A stretch of 57,056 bases of DNA from Arthrobacter sp. SDTb3-6 (GTDB taxonomy: Bacteria; Actinomycetota; Actinomycetes; Actinomycetales; Micrococcaceae), in the NCBI RefSeq assembly GCF_013376095.1, contig NZ_JAAMFN010000029.1, positions 1-57,056 of the forward strand, given 5' to 3'. Shown here piece after piece: positions 52,688 through 57,056 of this stretch. The notes below the pieces were generated by a model that saw nothing but the letters and a program-made list of their open reading frames with translations, had not been told where the DNA came from and made no database searches. Both the position numbers and the translations under genes were made by a program. Within the stretch, counting starts at the first letter, position 1; the number at the start of each line of letters is the position of its first letter.

Positions 52688-55585
52688 GTGACCACCGATT
52701 TCCATGCCAAGTACTGGGCCCATATTCTGATGGCCCAGGACGGCACCACGGGGGACATCACCACCGCCATGGCGCAGGCGAAGGTTGACTTGAACCCCCA
52801 TCAAGTGGAGGCGGCTGCATTTGCACTGGCTTCGCCCTTGAGCCAAGGTGTGGTCCTGGCTGACGAGGTGGGTCTGGGAAAGACCATCGAAGCGGGGCTG
52901 GTCCTGCTGCAGCTGTGGTCACGGCGCAAGCGCCGTCAACTCATCGTCGCCCCGGCCACCCTCCGCCGCCAGTGGGCCAGCGAACTGGAGGAGAAGTTCG
53001 GACTTCCCGCCAAGGTATTGGAAAAGGACGCATACACATTGGGCGGGAACCCGTTCGAGGACCCGTCGCATGTCCTGATTTGTTCTTATCATTTTGCTGC
53101 CGCACACCGGGCAGACGTCCGTGCCGTGACATGGGACCGGGTGGTCTTTGACGAAGCGCACCAGCTCAGGAATGTCTGGAAGAAGGGCAACCTTCGGGCC
53201 AAACAACTGGCAGAGGCAACCCGAGATGCCCCAACGCTGCTTTTGACGGCCACGCCCTTGCAGAACTCGCTGATGGAGCTCTACGGATTGGCTTCCGTCA
53301 TTGATCCGCACTTGTTTGGAGACGAGAAGTCCTTTCGGGCGAAGTATTCCGGGGCCGGCATCCAGCCAGCGGCCATGATGGAATTGAAGGAGCGCCTTCA
53401 ACCCGTGGTCAAGCGGACGCTGCGACGGCAGGTTCGGGAGTATGTGAAGTTCACCTCGCGCGTACCAATCACACAGGATTTCACGCCCACGCCGGACGAG
53501 GAGGCGCTGTATGAGCTGGTCAGCGAATACCTGGCTCGGGAAGATTCCTATGCGCTGCCCGCCGCCCAGCGCGCCCTGATGACCTTGATCCTTCGAAAGA
53601 TCATGGCGTCTTCCCCCTACGCCATTGGCATAACGCTGGGCCGGATGGCGGACAGGCTGGATGGCGGGCTCCCGCCGGAAGACAGTGCCCCCGCTCTCGC
53701 GCAGGAGCTGGAGATTGATGAAGATTACGACGGCGGACTTGAGTCGGGCGGTTTCGGCAGTACCGCCGGGCCTGGGACGGATGGCGTTCGGCGGGGCCAA
53801 GTCTGGCAAGACCCGGCACACTCGAGCGAACTGAAGGAGCGTAAGGCTGAGGCGGACGAGCTGCGACATTTCTCCGACCTTGCCTTGGGCATTCGCAATG
53901 ATTCCAAGTCGGCGGCACTGCTCAAGGCACTCCCACAGGCGTTCGGGAAGTCAGAAGAGAACGGTGCCCAACGCAAAGCGGTCATCTTCACCGAATCACG
54001 CCAGACACAGGCCCAATTGGTGCAGTTGCTGGAAGCGGGCGGCTACGCCGGACAAGTACTGACGATCAATGGTGTGAACACAGAGCCGCTGTCCAAGGCA
54101 CTGTATTCGAAATGGCGAGACGGGCGGCTTGCTGAAGGGCACACGGTTGGAACCCGCGCCTCGGACACGAAGTCGGCCATTGTTGAAGCATTTCGGACTG
54201 ACTATTCAATCCTTGTCGCCACTGAAGCAGCAGCCGAAGGCCTGAACTTGCAATTCTGCTCCCTGGTGGTGAATTTTGACTTGCCATGGAATCCGCAACG
54301 CATTGAGCAGCGCATTGGCCGCTGCCACCGCTACGGCCAAAAGCACGACGTGGTGGTCCTCAACTTCCTGAACAGCGCCAACGCGGCGGACCAGCGTGTA
54401 TACGAGCTGCTGGATGAGAAGTTCAAGTTGTTCAGCGGCGTATTCGGCGCCAGCGATGAGGTGCTGGGCGCTCTCGCCTCTGGTTTCGACCTGGAAAAGC
54501 GGATCGGGGACGTTTACCAACGGTGCCGCACAACGGAACAGATCGAACACGAATTTGCAGCACTTCGGAAGGATCTTGAAGCGGAGATCGAGGCAAAGAT
54601 GGACTCCACCAGGGTTGCCTTGCTGGAAGGGTTTGACGACGAAGTGCTGGAGCGGCTCAAGGTCGAGTTCGATGGGCGGAGGGGTTCCCTGAACGCCATT
54701 CAGTCGGCACTGTGGCACCTGACCTTGCATGAGCTCTCTGACACCAACGGAGTTGAGTTCAGTACCAAGGACTTCCTATTCCACGTTTCGGAACAACTGT
54801 TGGTCGGGGAAACTGTCGTGCCGGCCCATGGCAGCCACGCCTTGGAATGGGGCTTGGCACAGTCGCACAACGCCGAATTTTACAATCACGGAACGCCGCT
54901 GGCGGCCGCGCTGATAGATAAGGCCGGGAACAGGCATCTGGTGCCTTCCCGGCTGCAATTCGACTACAGTTCAAGCCCAGTGACAGTCGGTGCCCTGGAG
55001 GGGTTGAAAGGGAAGTCCGGCACTATCGGAATCCGGCGGGCTTGCTTTGACTCTGCGGACAGTGTGGTCGAGTTGCTGTTGACCGGCACCATGGACGACG
55101 GTGGCACGCTGGAGCCCGAACAGGTCAGGAGGATGTTTGCGCTGACCCAGGCCAAGGCGCTGCCAGCGGCCTTCGTGGCTGCTCCACGGCTTGCCGATGC
55201 ACTGGCTGCGGAAACCAGGCGATTCGAGGCTGAACAGCACGCGCGACTCGAGGAGATATTTACCCAAGAGTCGGACAAGTTGGACAGGTGGGCTGACGAT
55301 CTGAAGGCCGGCTTGGAACTTGAGATTGTCGAAATCAACAAGGAACTCAAGGAAGCCCAGAAGTTGGCGCGGCAGACAGCCGGGATGGGCCTGGCCGAAA
55401 GGCTCGCCGCCGAACGCGGAAAGCAGACACTGGAACGCAAGCGCAAGTCCAAACGTCGGGAACTTGAAGAGCAGGAGGATGCCATAGATGCCAAGCGAGA
55501 CGAACTCCTCTCAGGCGTTGAGGAGAAGCTGGCGGCGGAGCTCAGCGTGGAGGATGTTCTGACGGTTCAGTGGGAGCTGGTATAG
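52688..55585 (+). CDS. SNF2/RapA-type helicase of a defence or restriction island
   Basis: 965 residues. SNF2 ATPase motif I is DEVGLGKTIEAG with K65; motif II is DEAH at 155-158. LLTATPLQN follows. The helicase C domain ends in motif VI QRIGRCHRYGQ beginning at Q541. The final 150 residues are charged and coiled-coil rich. Similar proteins occur beside type III-like methyltransferases, and a SNF2 helicase (DrmD) also defines class 1 DISARM; I cannot choose between these from this window. GTG at 52688 with GAGGGG upstream. Base composition is lower in GC than the core genes. The 3' end overlaps the opposing XRE gene by 44 bases. Confidence 0.88.
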   Translation: MTTDFHAKYWAHILMAQDGTTGDITTAMAQAKVDLNPHQVEAAAFALASPLSQGVVLADEVGLGKTIEAGLVLLQLWSRRKRRQLIVAPATLRRQWASELEEKFGLPAKVLEKDAYTLGGNPFEDPSHVLICSYHFAAAHRADVRAVTWDRVVFDEAHQLRNVWKKGNLRAKQLAEATRDAPTLLLTATPLQNSLMELYGLASVIDPHLFGDEKSFRAKYSGAGIQPAAMMELKERLQPVVKRTLRRQVREYVKFTSRVPITQDFTPTPDEEALYELVSEYLAREDSYALPAAQRALMTLILRKIMASSPYAIGITLGRMADRLDGGLPPEDSAPALAQELEIDEDYDGGLESGGFGSTAGPGTDGVRRGQVWQDPAHSSELKERKAEADELRHFSDLALGIRNDSKSAALLKALPQAFGKSEENGAQRKAVIFTESRQTQAQLVQLLEAGGYAGQVLTINGVNTEPLSKALYSKWRDGRLAEGHTVGTRASDTKSAIVEAFRTDYSILVATEAAAEGLNLQFCSLVVNFDLPWNPQRIEQRIGRCHRYGQKHDVVVLNFLNSANAADQRVYELLDEKFKLFSGVFGASDEVLGALASGFDLEKRIGDVYQRCRTTEQIEHEFAALRKDLEAEIEAKMDSTRVALLEGFDDEVLERLKVEFDGRRGSLNAIQSALWHLTLHELSDTNGVEFSTKDFLFHVSEQLLVGETVVPAHGSHALEWGLAQSHNAEFYNHGTPLAAALIDKAGNRHLVPSRLQFDYSSSPVTVGALEGLKGKSGTIGIRRACFDSADSVVELLLTGTMDDGGTLEPEQVRRMFALTQAKALPAAFVAAPRLADALAAETRRFEAEQHARLEEIFTQESDKLDRWADDLKAGLELEIVEINKELKEAQKLARQTAGMGLAERLAAERGKQTLERKRKSKRRELEEQEDAIDAKRDELLSGVEEKLAAELSVEDVLTVQWELV

Positions 55586-55877
55586 TGTCCCGCTTCTCCA
55601 TGGTTCCGTGGTTGTCCAGCACGATCTCAATCAGCACTGCAGGGTCGAGTTGCAGCACTTGGGCCAGATCGATGACCAACGCGATAGTTGGATTGGAAAC
55701 ACGGTGGCTGCCAAAATCATCCGAGCCGCGCTCGAGTGTGCGGTAGTGACCTCTGGAGATACCAATGAAGTCGGCGATTTCTTGTTGTGTCTTGCCGAGT
55801 TTGTCGCGTTGGGTGGACAAGAGGCGGCCGAGGGCCCTGGCGGCGTCGGGGTGGAGGGTGCGTCGGGCGGTCACCAT
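55542..55877 (-). CDS. XRE-family controller protein
   Basis: 111 residues. A single Cro/C1-type helix-turn-helix: LGRLLSTQRDKLGKTQQEIA, then DFIGISRGHYRTLERG, followed by a helical part (NPTIALVIDLAQVLQLDPAVL) and a Pro-rich tail. ATG at 55877 is chosen because an earlier in-frame ATG (55925) would put the palindromic operator inside the coding region. Its position between the helicase and methyltransferase, and the identical operator cores, make it the probable regulator (C protein-like) of both. Confidence 0.85.
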   Translation of the reverse strand: MVTARRTLHPDAARALGRLLSTQRDKLGKTQQEIADFIGISRGHYRTLERGSDDFGSHRVSNPTIALVIDLAQVLQLDPAVLIEIVLDNHGTMEKRDTIPAPTEPSEHPPR

Positions 55878-55904
55878 TTGACTCAAGCGGCATCCATATC
55901 CCTT

Positions 55905-55926
55905 AATGACATGTATATATGTCATT
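55905..55926. promoter_or_regulatory. Candidate operator between controller and methyltransferase
   Basis: AATGACAT-GTATAT-ATGTCATT, a perfect 8-bp inverted repeat with the same GTATAT spacer as the site before the helicase. It lies 27 bases upstream of the XRE start and 43 bases upstream of the methyltransferase start, so it could control both divergent genes. Confidence 0.78.
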
Positions 55927-55969
55927 GTGGGTGACGTGCGTCGCCGTAACGTTTTCGGGGGTTTCAACT

Positions 55970-57056
55970 GTGTCCGACCATGCCTTAAAGATCAATCAAC
56001 TCGCTGCGGAACACATGCCGGACAGGGTGAGTGAACTGGCCCAACTGTTCCCTGAGGCGATGACGGACGGCAGGATCGACGTTGAGAAGCTTCGGCTGCT
56101 TCTTGGCGAACAAGTTGAAGATTCGCAGGAACGATATGGACTGACTTGGCCAGGTAAACGCGACGCCATCCGCCTGGCGCAAAAACAGTCGACTGCAACT
56201 CTTGAACCCATGCCCGGCGAATCGGTCGATTGGGTTACGACGAAGAACGTAATCATAGAGGGCGACAACCTCGAAGTCCTCAAGCTGCTGCAAAAGAGCT
56301 ATTACGGCAAGATCAAGCTGATCTACATTGATCCGCCGTACAACACCGGCAACGATTTTGTGTACAACGATGACTTTGCGGAACCGACCAACGCCTATTT
56401 GAAGCGGTCCGGGCAAACTGATAACGCGGGATTTCGCACGTCAATCAATAGGGAAACATCCGGTCGATTTCATTCGGACTGGCTGAATATGATGTATTCA
56501 CGATTGACTATCGCCCGAAATATTCTTGCGGAAGACGGGGTACTATTGATGTCTCTTGATGACAACGAGCTCTCGAATGCCAGCCTCTTGCTGAAGGAGG
56601 TTTTCGGGGAGAGTGACTTTGTAACTGTTCTCCCGTGGAAATCGAGAACTGCGAAATCTGACGTACCATTCGGAATTTCTGTAGACCATGAATGGATACT
56701 TATCTGCGCGAAGAAGAAATTCATGGCCGGGCGTCCGATTGGCCGTCGTTATTATAATTCGGTAGATACCGGAGAATTATGGAGATTGCAGGACCTCAGA
56801 AGCAATAAAACACGATATGAGCGACCCAATTCCTACTTTGAACTTATTGACCCGAAGACCGGTGAGTCCTATGCTGCGAATCCGAATCGAACTTGGAGTA
56901 TAACGCCGGAAACGTTCGATGGTTACTATGAACGGGGAAAGATTGTATTTCCCGGTGACTATGAATTCCTAAACATCGGCGCTCCTATGTTCCGCGTGTT
57001 CAAGTCTGAAGATGAGATCAAGTCACTAAAGAAATACGGTACGACTCGACCAATGT
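55970..57056 (+). CDS. Type III-like (beta-class) DNA adenine methyltransferase, partial
   Basis: Runs off the window end with 362 codons visible. GTG at 55970 begins SDHALKINQLAAEHMPDRV. The catalytic motif IV is IYIDPPYNTGNDFVYNDDF (D121-P-P-Y). Later segments SDWLNMMYSRLTIARNILAE, VLLMSLDDNE and VDHEWILICAKK are typical of Mod subunits of type III restriction systems. In this beta-class order DPPY precedes the target recognition region and the SAM-binding FxGxG, which must lie beyond the window. From about 56,400 the DNA becomes markedly AT-rich with many A/T-ending codons, a sign of recent acquisition of the recognition region. The partner (Res, or DISARM genes) would lie downstream. Confidence 0.92.
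   Translation, partial: MSDHALKINQLAAEHMPDRVSELAQLFPEAMTDGRIDVEKLRLLLGEQVEDSQERYGLTWPGKRDAIRLAQKQSTATLEPMPGESVDWVTTKNVIIEGDNLEVLKLLQKSYYGKIKLIYIDPPYNTGNDFVYNDDFAEPTNAYLKRSGQTDNAGFRTSINRETSGRFHSDWLNMMYSRLTIARNILAEDGVLLMSLDDNELSNASLLLKEVFGESDFVTVLPWKSRTAKSDVPFGISVDHEWILICAKKKFMAGRPIGRRYYNSVDTGELWRLQDLRSNKTRYERPNSYFELIDPKTGESYAANPNRTWSITPETFDGYYERGKIVFPGDYEFLNIGAPMFRVFKSEDEIKSLKKYGTTRPM

Noticed and set aside
55542-55967. XRE protein starting at 55967 or 55925
   Set aside because: Those starts would translate through the palindromic operator; the ATG at 55877 begins just before the helix-turn-helix domain.

Overview
The window is a high-GC actinobacterial chromosome segment, most like Arthrobacter or a close Micrococcaceae relative. 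The evidence is strong G/C third-position bias, frequent GTG and TTG starts, candidate leaderless genes, the Actinobacteria-specific helicase/secretion (Tad-like) neighbourhood, a menaquinone cluster, a Rex regulator and an Rv0500A/Rv0500B-like gene pair. No rRNA, tRNA, CRISPR array or insertion sequence was recognised.

Layout: 0.36-3.2 kb holds a membrane protein, endonuclease III and a NUDIX hydrolase. 3.3-5.0 kb (minus) is a short family A DNA polymerase with a degenerate exonuclease half. 5.2-11.0 kb is a CpaE/TadA/TadB/TadC/pilin/TadE operon facing a DEAH-box helicase. 13.4-19.0 kb carries an acetyltransferase, the tRNA hydroxylase TrhO, a monomeric PheRS-like protein, a large methyltransferase and MgtC/SapB. 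19.1-23.8 kb carries topA, a Ppx/GppA phosphatase and a TIM-barrel isomerase. A 0.7-kb gene-free region then holds a large palindrome and two related structured elements upstream of proC. 25.4-29.2 kb (minus) holds potassium uptake genes and an alkyltransferase/sigma factor/alkyltransferase operon. 29.3-38.2 kb carries a deacetylase, a winged-helix regulator, glutamate dehydrogenase, a D-amino-acid oxidoreductase, DAHP synthase behind an aromatic leader peptide, an excisionase-type HTH protein with the 32-residue bS22-like protein, a HAD phosphatase, a glutaredoxin-like protein and Rex. 39.2-44.9 kb has a YceI protein and a System II cytochrome c maturation operon (TlpA-CcdA-ResB-CcsB). 45-52.6 kb has an AbiEi/endonuclease-like gene with an unresolved 3' end, small membrane proteins, menA/menE/menB and enzymes of unclear role.

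The right end (52.6-57.1 kb) is accessory DNA. It holds a SNF2-type helicase, an XRE-family controller on the opposite strand and the start of a type III-like adenine methyltransferase whose composition turns AT-rich. Two near-identical palindromes sharing the 12-bp core CATGTATATATG lie before the helicase and between the controller and the methyltransferase. This suggests one regulator controls a defence or restriction island that continues beyond the window.

The strongest regulatory discoveries are this shared operator, a 19-codon Trp/Tyr/Phe leader peptide with a 13-bp stem before DAHP synthase, and the tandem covarying structures before proC. Function calls rest on reading motifs by eye; no database search was run.
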